From NCBI GenBank assembly GCA_947177035.1, contig CAMWSS010000001.1, positions 62,001 through 126,000 on the forward strand: 64,000 nt of DNA. The letters run 5' to 3'. A program made the translations under genes and the position numbers. Below are positions 34,708 to 44,000 of this stretch, piece by piece. Numbering within the stretch: position 1 is the first letter of the stretch; every line of letters begins with the position of its first letter. The notes under the pieces are model-generated. The model was given only the letters and a program-made list of their open reading frames with translations. It did not search any database and was not told the origin of the DNA. This DNA comes from an uncultured Porphyromonadaceae bacterium (lineage in GTDB: Bacteria > Bacteroidota > Bacteroidia > Bacteroidales > Muribaculaceae).

Positions 34708-35799
34708 ATGAAAAAACATATAATATCGGCCCTTGCCGTTCTCTGCTCATTCTGCGCAATGGCAGAAGACGAAGAAGTGATGATCGTCAGCCTCTCCGAC
34801 GGCACTACCGCGGCCTATCCCGTCGAAACAGTCGAATCGGTGACATTCGGCACCCGCCGCATCGCGCGTGACTTCGCCATAACCGAAAAAGGTGAAGACA
34901 CCCCCAGGCTCTTTCCGACACTTCACGCCATGTGGCGCGTAAACCCGGCCGAAACAGGCCAGCCCACCACCTTCGCATTCGCAACCGGCAGCGCAGACTC
35001 CCCCGACGACGCACCCGCCGCAAGCGAATACGGCGTCATCCTCACCATCAGCCCGTCAAAACTCTATGCCTCCGGTGCGGTCGACCTGGCATCCGAAACC
35101 GGAAGCTACACGCTGTCAGTCATCCGCTATGCCGACGGTGCGGTCGACTCTAGCTCCGAAAAAGTCACCGAAGGATCCCTGACAACGGCACTTGACCGCA
35201 AGACCCGCCGCGTGACCATACAGCTCAACGCCACGTTCGACGACGAAACCGTCATCGCCATCGACTATGAAGGACTGCCGGCCGACGTTGACAACATCGA
35301 CGGACTGACACCCGCCCCGGTCTATGGCAACGAAGCATTTTTCTATAATCCCGACGGCAAACTTTCAGGCCATGCCGACATAGAAAAATTCAAAATCACG
35401 GCCAAACCCTACAACTCGATGGGCGCAAGTACCGAATTCGCATTCACCTATGCCCCCAACCAGTATATCAACGGCGACAGCGAAAGCAAGATCACCGTGG
35501 TCAACACTCTGCTCGAAGACATCGACAACGCTCCCGCCGTGATCAACCTGGCCGAAGGACTGGGCGTCGAACTGCGCTTCGGAGCCATGCAGATCAGCTC
35601 CATCGACGAATCAGACCCGTCGTTCATGTATAAAAACATCGCCGACAACGGACTCCTGACAATCAGCCGCGACGCCGACGGCACCTATCACCTGATGCTT
35701 GACGTGGTCAACACCTACACCAGCTATATGGGAGCCACGCCTTCACAGGCCGGATCCCACGAACACCTGATCCTAAACTTCGACGGCACTCCTGAATAA
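34708..35799 (+). CDS. Secreted protein sharing the repeat module, no T9SS tail
   Basis: A 363-residue protein with a signal peptide (MKKHIISALAVLCSFCAMAE) and the N-terminal motif VSLSDGTTAAYPVETVESVTFG. Two repeat modules follow; the last ends NGLLTISRDADGTYHLMLDVV and then LILNFDGTPE, closely resembling modules of the previous protein. There is no C-terminal sorting tail and no lipobox, so it is probably periplasmic or carried outside by a partner. It lies 12 nt from the upstream gene and 15 nt from the protease gene. Confidence 0.7.
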   Translation: MKKHIISALAVLCSFCAMAEDEEVMIVSLSDGTTAAYPVETVESVTFGTRRIARDFAITEKGEDTPRLFPTLHAMWRVNPAETGQPTTFAFATGSADSPDDAPAASEYGVILTISPSKLYASGAVDLASETGSYTLSVIRYADGAVDSSSEKVTEGSLTTALDRKTRRVTIQLNATFDDETVIAIDYEGLPADVDNIDGLTPAPVYGNEAFFYNPDGKLSGHADIEKFKITAKPYNSMGASTEFAFTYAPNQYINGDSESKITVVNTLLEDIDNAPAVINLAEGLGVELRFGAMQISSIDESDPSFMYKNIADNGLLTISRDADGTYHLMLDVVNTYTSYMGATPSQAGSHEHLILNFDGTPE

Positions 35800-35813
35800 A
35801 CAACCACCGAATC

Positions 35814-37946
35814 ATGAACAAAGCCTTAATCCTATCGCTTGCGGTCGCCGCGTCAGTCACGGCGACCCTAAGCGCGCAACAAAACATATCGCCTGCCGCA
35901 CAGGCCCTGATCAGCGCCCGGCAGAATGAACTGAGATCGCCCGCCGCCGGCAACGGGTCCACACAGACGATGGTGCGCGCGTTTCTGACCTACAACTCCC
36001 CCGCGGCGCTCGACTCCGTAATAGCCGCCGGCGGAACAGTGGGACGTGCCGCTGTAGATGGCATGGTCACTGTGTCGATTCCCGTCGGCCAGCTTGAACG
36101 CATCGCCGCCCTGCCCCAGGTCGATTTCCTCGAAGTGGGTGCGAACGTCAATCTGCTCAACAACAATGTGCGGTCACAGTGCAAAGTCAACGATCTCCAC
36201 ACGGGAGAAAACTTTGAAATGCCCTACACCGGCAAGGGAGTGGTGCTCGGCGTAATTGACACCGGACTGGAATTCAGCCACATAGCATTCCGCGAAAACG
36301 ACGGCCAGACATCAAGAATACGCCGCGTGTGGGTGCAGGACGCCATCGGACGCGCCCCCGACGCCTTCGGCTACGGCGCCGAATACTCCACTCCCGAAGA
36401 AATAACCGGAGCCATCGTCGACAGCAAGGTCACGTTTCACGCCACCCACGTCACCGGCATTGCCGCCGGATCAAACACCGGACTCAACAAATATTACGGC
36501 ATGGCGCCGGAAACCGACATCGTGTTCGTCAGCTTCTCGACAAGCAACTCCGTCGGCGTCGCAGACGCAATATCATACATTTTCGACTATGCCGACGAAG
36601 TCAACAAACCATGCGTCATCAACATGAGCCTCGGCTCACATCAAGGCCCGCATGACGGCACCTCGACCATCGACCGCACAATCGACGCTCTCACCGGCCC
36701 GGGACGCATCATTGTCGGCGCCGCCGGAAACGAAGGAACGGCCAACCTCCACGTCAGCAAAGAATTCACCGACGACGACACCACCCTGAAAACCATGCTG
36801 GCCAAAAGCTCCTCTGAAGTCATCGGCATCGACATCTGGGGCGAAGCCGACGCGGAAGTCAGCGTGAAACTCGGAGTGGTCAACCACCTGACCGGACGCA
36901 TGGTCGCAGAAAGCGACCCGATAACCGCCGACACAAAAAAAGGCTATGTCTTCTTCGACTATGACGAAACCGGAGCGGACATAACCTATTTCTACTATCC
37001 CTCGCTGACAGCCGACGGACGCACAAACATTTTCATCGAAGCCCATACCAACTCCATTGCCGGCAACAAAATGGCTTGCGTAACGGTTGAAGGCGAACCT
37101 GGCTCCACAGTCCACATGTGGAACGTCGGCGCCGAAGACTTCACGTCAGGCGGCAGACCCGGCTGGACAAACGGAGATCAGAACTGCTCGGTCGGCGAAC
37201 TCGGAGGCACCGCAAACTCCATAATCTCAGTCGGATCGTTCAACACCTGCCACACCTTCTACCCCTACTTCGATCCCGACCGTCCATATCAGATCGACAA
37301 CTTCACCATCGGCGCCATATCCGACTTCTCGAGCAAGGGCCCCACTGCCGACGGACGCACCAAACCCGACGTCCTGGCCGGCGGCCAGATCGTGGTCTCG
37401 GCCGTGAGCCAGCATGCATCGACCGAATTCAGCCCCAACAACAGCATCGACCTGGTCACTGACAGCAACGGCAAAAAATACTATTACGGACTCAACGCCG
37501 GCACATCCATGGCATCGCCCGCCGTGGCCGGAATCGTGGCCCTGTGGCTACAGGCAAACCCGAATCTGACCCCCGACGACATCCGCGAATGCATCCGCCA
37601 GAGCGCCAACCGCGACCGCTACTGCGGCCACGTGCCCAACAACCAGGCCGGACTCGGCAAAATCGACGCCACCAAAGGCATGCAGCTGGTGCTCAACGGC
37701 ACTGTCGGCTGCGAAGCCCCTGAAATCAACCCCGACGACGCCCGAGCATGGACATCGGCCGACGGCAGCGAAATCTGCATTGTCAGCCCCGTGGCCGGCA
37801 ACGCCCGCATCGTCAGCGTCAACGGCTCCGGCATGCTCACTGCTCCGGTTTCCGAAGGATTCACATCAATCGCGACCGGATCTCTCGCCAAAGGAATCTA
37901 CATTGTGTCACTGCCCGACGGTTCGGCCATAAAACTCGCCATCTGA
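35814..37946 (+). CDS. Secreted S8 subtilisin-like serine protease with a T9SS tail
   Basis: A 710-residue exported protease. After a signal peptide (ends TLSAQ) and a propeptide-like region (about 50-115, with VDFLEVGANVNLL), the catalytic triad is visible: Asp149 in VLGVIDTGLEF, His209 in FHATHVTG and Ser565 in NAGTSMASPAVAG. The oxyanion Asn lies in VGAAGNEG (N306). A long insertion separates the oxyanion segment from the serine. The C-terminus, LAKGIYIVSLPDGSAIKLAI, is a T9SS tail. It is the only clear enzyme of the secreted operon, so the three upstream proteins may be its substrates, inhibitors or binding partners. Confidence 0.9.
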   Translation: MNKALILSLAVAASVTATLSAQQNISPAAQALISARQNELRSPAAGNGSTQTMVRAFLTYNSPAALDSVIAAGGTVGRAAVDGMVTVSIPVGQLERIAALPQVDFLEVGANVNLLNNNVRSQCKVNDLHTGENFEMPYTGKGVVLGVIDTGLEFSHIAFRENDGQTSRIRRVWVQDAIGRAPDAFGYGAEYSTPEEITGAIVDSKVTFHATHVTGIAAGSNTGLNKYYGMAPETDIVFVSFSTSNSVGVADAISYIFDYADEVNKPCVINMSLGSHQGPHDGTSTIDRTIDALTGPGRIIVGAAGNEGTANLHVSKEFTDDDTTLKTMLAKSSSEVIGIDIWGEADAEVSVKLGVVNHLTGRMVAESDPITADTKKGYVFFDYDETGADITYFYYPSLTADGRTNIFIEAHTNSIAGNKMACVTVEGEPGSTVHMWNVGAEDFTSGGRPGWTNGDQNCSVGELGGTANSIISVGSFNTCHTFYPYFDPDRPYQIDNFTIGAISDFSSKGPTADGRTKPDVLAGGQIVVSAVSQHASTEFSPNNSIDLVTDSNGKKYYYGLNAGTSMASPAVAGIVALWLQANPNLTPDDIRECIRQSANRDRYCGHVPNNQAGLGKIDATKGMQLVLNGTVGCEAPEINPDDARAWTSADGSEICIVSPVAGNARIVSVNGSGMLTAPVSEGFTSIATGSLAKGIYIVSLPDGSAIKLAI

Positions 37947-37953
37947 CACTGCA

Positions 37954-38367
37954 ATGCCATCTGACGACGCATACGTATTCACCCTGCCGATGAAAGTGCG
38001 CGACTATGAAGTCGACTCCGAAGGCATCGTGAACAACGCCATATATCTCCATTACTTCGAGCACACCCGCCATGAGTTCTGCACCATGGCGGGACTCTCG
38101 TTTCGCCGCATGAGAGAACTCGGCATGGCTCCCGTGGTCTCGGAAATATCCGTGCGCTACATAACCCCGCTCGGTCTCGGCGAATCGATGGACTCGATGC
38201 TCTCGCTCTCCCGACGCGGCCCCCGGTTCATATTCCGCCAGTGGATTGTCAACGAGCGCGGACAGACAGTGGCCGACGCCACTGTCACCGTGGTCAACAT
38301 GCTCAACGGACGCCCAACACGCGGCGACGAATTCGCCGCCGCGTTCAGCCGCTATCTGACATCCTGA
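37954..38367 (+). CDS. Acyl-CoA thioesterase, hotdog fold (4HBT type)
   Basis: A 137-residue single hotdog-domain thioesterase. YEVDSEGIVNNAIYLHYFEHTRHEF corresponds to the 4-hydroxybenzoyl-CoA thioesterase active-site helix, with the aspartate and the N-x-x-Y-x-x-Y pattern, followed by RYITPLGLGE and FIFRQWIV strands. It probably hydrolyses an acyl-CoA in the cytoplasm; the substrate cannot be told. It starts 8 nt after the protease gene. Confidence 0.86.
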   Translation: MPSDDAYVFTLPMKVRDYEVDSEGIVNNAIYLHYFEHTRHEFCTMAGLSFRRMRELGMAPVVSEISVRYITPLGLGESMDSMLSLSRRGPRFIFRQWIVNERGQTVADATVTVVNMLNGRPTRGDEFAAAFSRYLTS

Positions 38368-38392
38368 CCCTCCCCTCCCTCACGCAACGCAG

Positions 38393-39514
38393 ATGATGCT
38401 CGACGACGAACAGACGGCCTACAGAATGGCGTTTGCATCCATACGCGGCATGAACCGCCTGCTGGCCGAGGATCTGATCCGGAAACTCGGTTCCGAACAA
38501 GCTTTCTTTCAAGCGGAAGAAAGCCGCCTGCGCTATATCACATCATCTCGCTCGCGAATATACTCTGCGTCACACCGGGCCGAAGCGCTCGCAAAGGCCC
38601 GCGCCGAACTCGACTTTGTCAAACGCAACTCGATCTCGGCGATCTACCACTCCGACCCCGGCTACCCGCCGATGCTCAGACTCTGCGACGACGCGCCGCT
38701 GATGCTCTATGGACTCGGCTCGGCCGACCTCGCTGCCCCGCGCGTTCTCGCCGTGGTGGGCACACGCCACGCAACCCCCTATGGCATCAGCTTCACCGAC
38801 AGGCTCATCGAAGACCTGGCCGCCGCCATGCCCGGACTGATCATCGTGAGCGGACTCGCCTATGGTATCGACATCGCCGCCCACCGCGCCGCCCTGCGCC
38901 ACGGCCTGCCGACGGTGGCGGTGCTGGCCCACGGTCTCCACACCATATATCCGGCCGAACACAGGTCAACCGCCGTCGAAATTGTCAGAAACGGCGGAAT
39001 GCTCCTCAGCGAATACCGCTCTGACGAACCGGTCCACAAAGGCAACTTCGTGGCACGGAACCGCATCGTCGCCGGAATGAGCCACGCACTGCTCGTGGTG
39101 GAATCGGCCGAAAAAGGGGGCGCCCTGATCACTGCCGGACTCGCCGCCGACTATGGACGCGACGTCTTCGCCCTGCCAGGACGCATATCCGACCCCGTAT
39201 CGGCCGGATGCAACCGACTGATCGCGGCATGCGCGGCATCGCTCGTGCGCTCGGCCGACGACATCTGCCAGGCAATGAACTGGCCCGCCTCATCGCCCGC
39301 ACTCGACGCCACACCGGCATCTCTGCCCATCCCGATGAACATTGACGAAGAGACGATCGTTAAATTTCTGGGCGACAACGAAGACGCATCCGTTAGCCAG
39401 ATAACGGCCGCCACCGGAATGCCCGCCGGCAAGCTAATGAGCCTGCTCATCGACATGGAATTCCGCAATCTGATCCTCGCCCTGCCGGGCGGACGCTACA
39501 GAGCGCTTATCTGA
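38393..39514 (+). CDS. dprA: DNA-processing protein DprA
   Basis: Loads RecA on incoming single-stranded DNA during natural transformation; widely conserved even in bacteria not known to be competent. The 373-residue protein has an N-terminal helical region, the Rossmann core with VVGTRHATPYG, IVSGLAYGIDIAAHRAAL and LAHGLHTIYPAEH, then VARNRIVAGMSHALLVVES and EKGGALITAGLA. A C-terminal winged-helix domain covers about 315-373. A second ATG at 38396 is an alternative start one codon later. Confidence 0.95.
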   Translation: MMLDDEQTAYRMAFASIRGMNRLLAEDLIRKLGSEQAFFQAEESRLRYITSSRSRIYSASHRAEALAKARAELDFVKRNSISAIYHSDPGYPPMLRLCDDAPLMLYGLGSADLAAPRVLAVVGTRHATPYGISFTDRLIEDLAAAMPGLIIVSGLAYGIDIAAHRAALRHGLPTVAVLAHGLHTIYPAEHRSTAVEIVRNGGMLLSEYRSDEPVHKGNFVARNRIVAGMSHALLVVESAEKGGALITAGLAADYGRDVFALPGRISDPVSAGCNRLIAACAASLVRSADDICQAMNWPASSPALDATPASLPIPMNIDEETIVKFLGDNEDASVSQITAATGMPAGKLMSLLIDMEFRNLILALPGGRYRALI

Positions 39515-39540
39515 AAAAACATAACCAAACCGAATTACCT

Positions 39541-40404
39541 ATGATTCCTCCTTCAGAACTTATCATCAACCCCGACGGATCGGTGTTTCACCTGCACCTG
39601 ACTCCCGACATGATAACCGACCGCATAATCCTGGTCGGTGACCCTGGACGGGTCGATATGGTGGCTTCATTTTTCGACACAAAGACTTTTGAAGTCTCAT
39701 CCCGCGAATTCCACACCATCGGAGGCACATATCAGGGAAAACCGATCATGTGTCTCAGCCACGGAATCGGACCCGACAACATCGACATCGTGGCCACCGA
39801 ACTCGACGCTCTGGCCAACGTCGACTTCCACACCCGCGAAGTGCGCCCGCAACACCGCAGCCTCACCATGGTGCGCATCGGCACGAGCGGAGCCCTCCAG
39901 CCGGAACTCTCGCTCGGCACACCCGTCATCGCCGAAAAAGCCATCGGCTTCGACGGAGTCCTCAACTACTATGCCGGACGCGACAGCGTGGCCGATCTCG
40001 GTTTTGAAGAGGCCCTGTGTGCCCACACCGGATGGAACCCGCTGTGGGCCAGACCATACGTGGTCGACGCCGACGCCTCGCTGGTGGAACGCATCGGCGG
40101 CACCGACATGGTGCGCGGCAACACCATATCGGCCGTCGGATTCTATGGCCCCCAAGGACGCAAAGTGCGCCTCGACCTGGCCAATCCCGACCTCAACCAA
40201 CGCATCGAGCAATTTGAACACCAAGGGCGACGGATCACCAACTATGAAATGGAATCGGCTCCGCTCCAGGGACTTGGCAAACTCCTGGGCCACCGCTGCA
40301 TGACCGTCTGCTCAATCATCGCCAACCGCTTCCGCAACACGGCCAATCCCTCCTACAAAAACGGAATGCACGACCTGGTCGGCACCGTGCTCGACCGCAT
40401 ATGA
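39541..40404 (+). CDS. Nucleoside phosphorylase, uridine phosphorylase type
   Basis: Cleaves pyrimidine or purine nucleosides with phosphate in salvage. The 287-residue protein has the PNP/UDP family motifs VGDPGRVDMVA, SHGIGPDNIDIV, RIGTSGALQPELSLGTPVIAEKAIG, and the ribose-binding NYEMESAPL near the C-terminus. Uridine is the most likely substrate in this Bacteroidota group. Its stop overlaps the start of folB (ATGA). Confidence 0.88.
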   Translation: MIPPSELIINPDGSVFHLHLTPDMITDRIILVGDPGRVDMVASFFDTKTFEVSSREFHTIGGTYQGKPIMCLSHGIGPDNIDIVATELDALANVDFHTREVRPQHRSLTMVRIGTSGALQPELSLGTPVIAEKAIGFDGVLNYYAGRDSVADLGFEEALCAHTGWNPLWARPYVVDADASLVERIGGTDMVRGNTISAVGFYGPQGRKVRLDLANPDLNQRIEQFEHQGRRITNYEMESAPLQGLGKLLGHRCMTVCSIIANRFRNTANPSYKNGMHDLVGTVLDRI

Positions 40405-40751
40405 ACGCCCGCGTCAGAATAGACCGCCTGCGACTCCACGCATTCCATGGCGTGATGCCGCAGGAACGCGCCTGCGGCAACGACTTTGAAGTGTCGGTTG
40501 AAATGGAGATCTGCGGATACGACGGTTCCGACAATCTCGACTCGACCGTCAACTATGCCGAAGTGATCGACGCGATCAGACGCGAAATGGCGCAACCGTC
40601 TGACCTGATCGAACACGTGGCCGCCCGAATAGCCTCTGCCATCCGACAAGAGTTTCCCGCTGTCGGAGGCGGCTCTGTCACCGTGGCCAAACTGCTGCCC
40701 CCGGTGGCAGGAGCGCAACTAAGCTCCGTTTCCGCCACCATCCCGATCTGA
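40401..40751 (+). CDS. folB: Dihydroneopterin aldolase
   Basis: Folate pathway enzyme that releases glycolaldehyde from dihydroneopterin. The 116-residue protein starts MNARVRIDRLRLHAFHGVMPQER, the FolB signature, and contains NDFEVSVEMEI, STVNYAEVIDAI and HVAARIASAI. It is coupled to the nucleoside phosphorylase gene by a 4-nt overlap and ends the long operon. Confidence 0.93.
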   Translation: MNARVRIDRLRLHAFHGVMPQERACGNDFEVSVEMEICGYDGSDNLDSTVNYAEVIDAIRREMAQPSDLIEHVAARIASAIRQEFPAVGGGSVTVAKLLPPVAGAQLSSVSATIPI

Positions 40752-40775
40752 TCCGCCAATAAAACGTCAATCCCA

Positions 40776-40819
40776 TCCCCCTGCTCCAGCCCACAAATGG
40801 AGACAGGGGGCTTTTTTTT
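40776..40819 (+). terminator. Strong intrinsic terminator after folB
   Basis: TCCCCCTG plus CTCCA (40776-40788) pair with TGGAG and CAGGGGG (40798-40810), followed by C and eight T residues. It closes the operon that begins at the 32306 promoter. Confidence 0.88.
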
Positions 40820-40825
40820 ACTGCT

Positions 40826-40842
40826 TCCCCCCTTCGGGGGGA
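40826..40842 (+). other. GC hairpin with a UUCG tetraloop
   Basis: Six C, TTCG, then six G: a very stable C(UUCG)G hairpin directly after the folB terminator and about 100 nt before the next promoter box. It has no T tract. Confidence 0.6.
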
Positions 40843-40942
40843 GGTGACCGATGACGGCACACACCGGAAAATCAAGAAAAAACGCGCATAGAAACATTTA
40901 ACATCATTTAACTATCGGGGGGGTAAAATGTGAATTTTTGTT

Positions 40943-40950
40943 TACCTTTG
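40943..40950 (+). promoter_or_regulatory. -7 box for the coiled-coil lipoprotein gene
   Basis: TACCTTTG matches TAnnTTTG. A good -33 element is not visible. The predicted leader is about 90 nt and very AT-rich just before the start codon. Confidence 0.5.
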
Positions 40951-41047
40951 CAACGCGAATTTGTAGGCAGATTGCTGTATCGACACGCGGACAAGAAGGC
41001 CTTTAAGCAAAAAACCACTTAATTAATATATTAATAAACAATCAATT

Positions 41048-44000
41048 ATGAAGAAAACGTTTCTCAAAGCAACGCTGTTCTCTCTGATGGTTTCCATGGT
41101 GCCTGCAGTCATCACAAGCTGTAAGGACTACGATGACGACATCAAGTCGCTCACCACCAAGGACGACCAACTCCAGAGCGAGATCAGCGACAAACTTGCT
41201 CAGCAGGAACAGGCCCTGACAAATCAGATCAAGGCTCTCGAGACCGCTCTTGCTGAACAGAAAGAGGCCGCAGCAACTGCCACCGCAGCTGCAAAAGCCG
41301 CCGCTGACGCCGCGCAGGCCGCTGCCGACAAAGCACAGCAGACTGCCGACGCCGCTGAAAAGGCCGCTGCCGAAGCCGACGCCAAGGCACAGCTCGCCAA
41401 CGCCGAGGCCGAAGCTGCTAAAGCTGCCGCCGCACAGGCCAAAGCCGACGCCATCGAAGAAGCCAAAACCATGGTTGAGGCTCTGCGCGCCGACATCACC
41501 AAACAGATGGCCGACCTCGATGCCAAATACGGTCAGAAATACGAAGAACTTGCCGAAGCAGTAGGCAAGGCCGCCACCAAGGAGTCGCTCGACGCCGCCG
41601 TGAAATCTCTGACCGCCGACATCGACGCTCTCGAAAAGAAATTCAACGCCAGCGAAGCCGAGATCAAAGAGATACTCGAAGACTATCTTGCACTGATCAA
41701 CAAGAACACTTCCGATATCACCACCATCAACGGCAAGATCAACGGCATCAGCTCCGACATCAACACCCTGAAGACAGATCTTGGCAAACTCGAAGGCAGA
41801 GTAGCCGCAAACGAGGCTGAAATTGCCAGACACGCCACCAAGATCGAGGACAATGTCACTGCAATCGCCGCCAACGCCGAGGCTATCACCAAGATCACAA
41901 GCGAGACAATCCCGGCGCTGAAAGCCGAACTTGAAAAGAAGATCGAAGCTGTCAATACCGCCCTCGAAACGCACGTCAGCGCATTCAACGCATATCAGCA
42001 GCAGGTAGACCTTCAGCTGGCTGCCCTGAACCTGTTCATGGAGACCTATTCCGAACTTCTGGCAGGTCTTCAGGACAAGCTTGACGGCATCGACACCCAG
42101 CTCGCTGATCTCTATGTCAAATATGGCGAAGTGGCCGCCGAACTGGCCCAGGCCAAACTCGACATTCTGAAAAACGCAGCCGCCATCGAAGATCTTCAAG
42201 GCGTTGTCGCTGCCAACAAAGCTGAACTCGAAAACAAGATCGGACAGCTCAGCTCGCAGCTCACTTCCGCTGTCGAAACCCTCAACCAGAAAATCGACAC
42301 CGTCAAAGAGCAGCTCCAGCAGAGCATCGACGGCGTACAGACCAACCTCGACAATGCAGTGGCCGACCTTCAGGGCAAGATCGACACCATCAACGAGACT
42401 CTGGCCACCATCAACGAAACCCTCGGCGACCACGGCAGCCGCATCACAGCCCTGGAAGGCACCGTTGAACAGCAGGGCCAGGCCATCGCGGCTCTCCAGG
42501 CTGACCTGCAGCAGGCTCAGCGCGACATCGTCAAGATCAACGGCGCCCTGTCGACCCTCAACGCCATCAACGCCAAGCGTCTGACCAGCGTGACCCTGAT
42601 CCCCTCCGCTTACGTCGGCGGCATACCCACCATCGACTTCCTGTCGGCATCGTTCGTGCCCATGGTAGCCGGTGCCAACGGTGAATATACCGCTGCTCCT
42701 GACGGCGCAGCCGCCAAGATCGTCACCAACGAAGAAACCTATGCTTTCTATCGTCTCAACCCCTCAGGCGTTGAACTCACCGACATCAAGGCTGACGACG
42801 TCAACTTCGTTCAGATGATCGCTTCTTCGCGTGCCGGCAACGATCCCGCCGTGGTTAAAGTAGCCAAGGTAGAGAAAGAACAGAACGGCGTGCTGAAAGT
42901 TTACGCCACCAAGGCCGACAACTTCACCAGCGACCTCAACAGCGCGGGCGAAGGCAAGATCTACACTGTTTCACTGCGTGTGCCCATCGCCGAGAAAAAC
43001 TACTACACCTGGACCGACAGCGAAGGCAACACCGTGACCGAAGCAGCTGAAGACGCAGTGGTTTACTCTGAATACACCCGCGTGGCCGAAGCTACCTTCA
43101 CCCCCGGCATCGCAGCCGTTTATAAGTATGACAACGCTTCCATGGCTTATCCCACCGAAGCCGAGCCCTGGAGCCATGTCGACAACGACCCCAACTACTT
43201 CTTCCTGACCAAGACCGAAGCTCTTGCCGAAGAGGCTCCCGTTTATCTGACTGTTGCTTACAATCAGGTTGACGCCGATCTGACCAAGTATGTCACCGCA
43301 TACTCTCAGAAGCAAGCTACTGACAACAAGAAGTATCTCGACAACTGGGCCGACTATGGCTTCTCCTTCACCTATGAATTCGTTGAAACCGAAGCCACCA
43401 AGGGCTATGCAGTGGTTACCGAAGACGGTAAGCTCACCGCAGCCAACCCCGATGACGTGAATAGCGCAAGCCGCATCGGCAAGGTTGTCACTGTCCGCGT
43501 GAACATGAAGCACGGCAATGACGTGGTAGAGCAGAAATACTTCAACGTACAGTATGTTCTCACAACCGAGCCTGTTGTTGTTTACTTCAACGAAACAGAC
43601 TACACTCACTTCTTCTGGAATCTCTACACTCCTGTCGGCACTGAAGACTTCTGCCTCTGGGACGACACCAAGGACGGAGAGACTGTGGTTGAAGAAGGCT
43701 TTATCACCAAACTGCACAAAGCAATCTGGCAACAGCTTGGCAACGAAGACTTCAAGATCAGCCGCGACGAGTTCATCCACCGCTACACTGTACCTGAACC
43801 CGCTGGCACAAAGACATATGTCGACCTTGGTTCCGCCACTGCTGCTCAGGAAGACCTCCCTGTAACCGCTGCTGTCAACCTGACCAACAATGATGACTAC
43901 ATCCTGAAAGAGATCGCAGTCGAGGAAGACTTCTACTCTGTAGACAGCCTGGCTGGCAAGGGCATCAAGCTTGTGATCAACCTCGAGCCGACTGTACCTG

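Noticed and set aside
41270-41480. Ala-rich stretch as a frameshift or repeat expansion
   Set aside because: Heptad-like A/K/E/D periodicity continues smoothly into the coiled coil on both sides, so it is a genuine helical segment.
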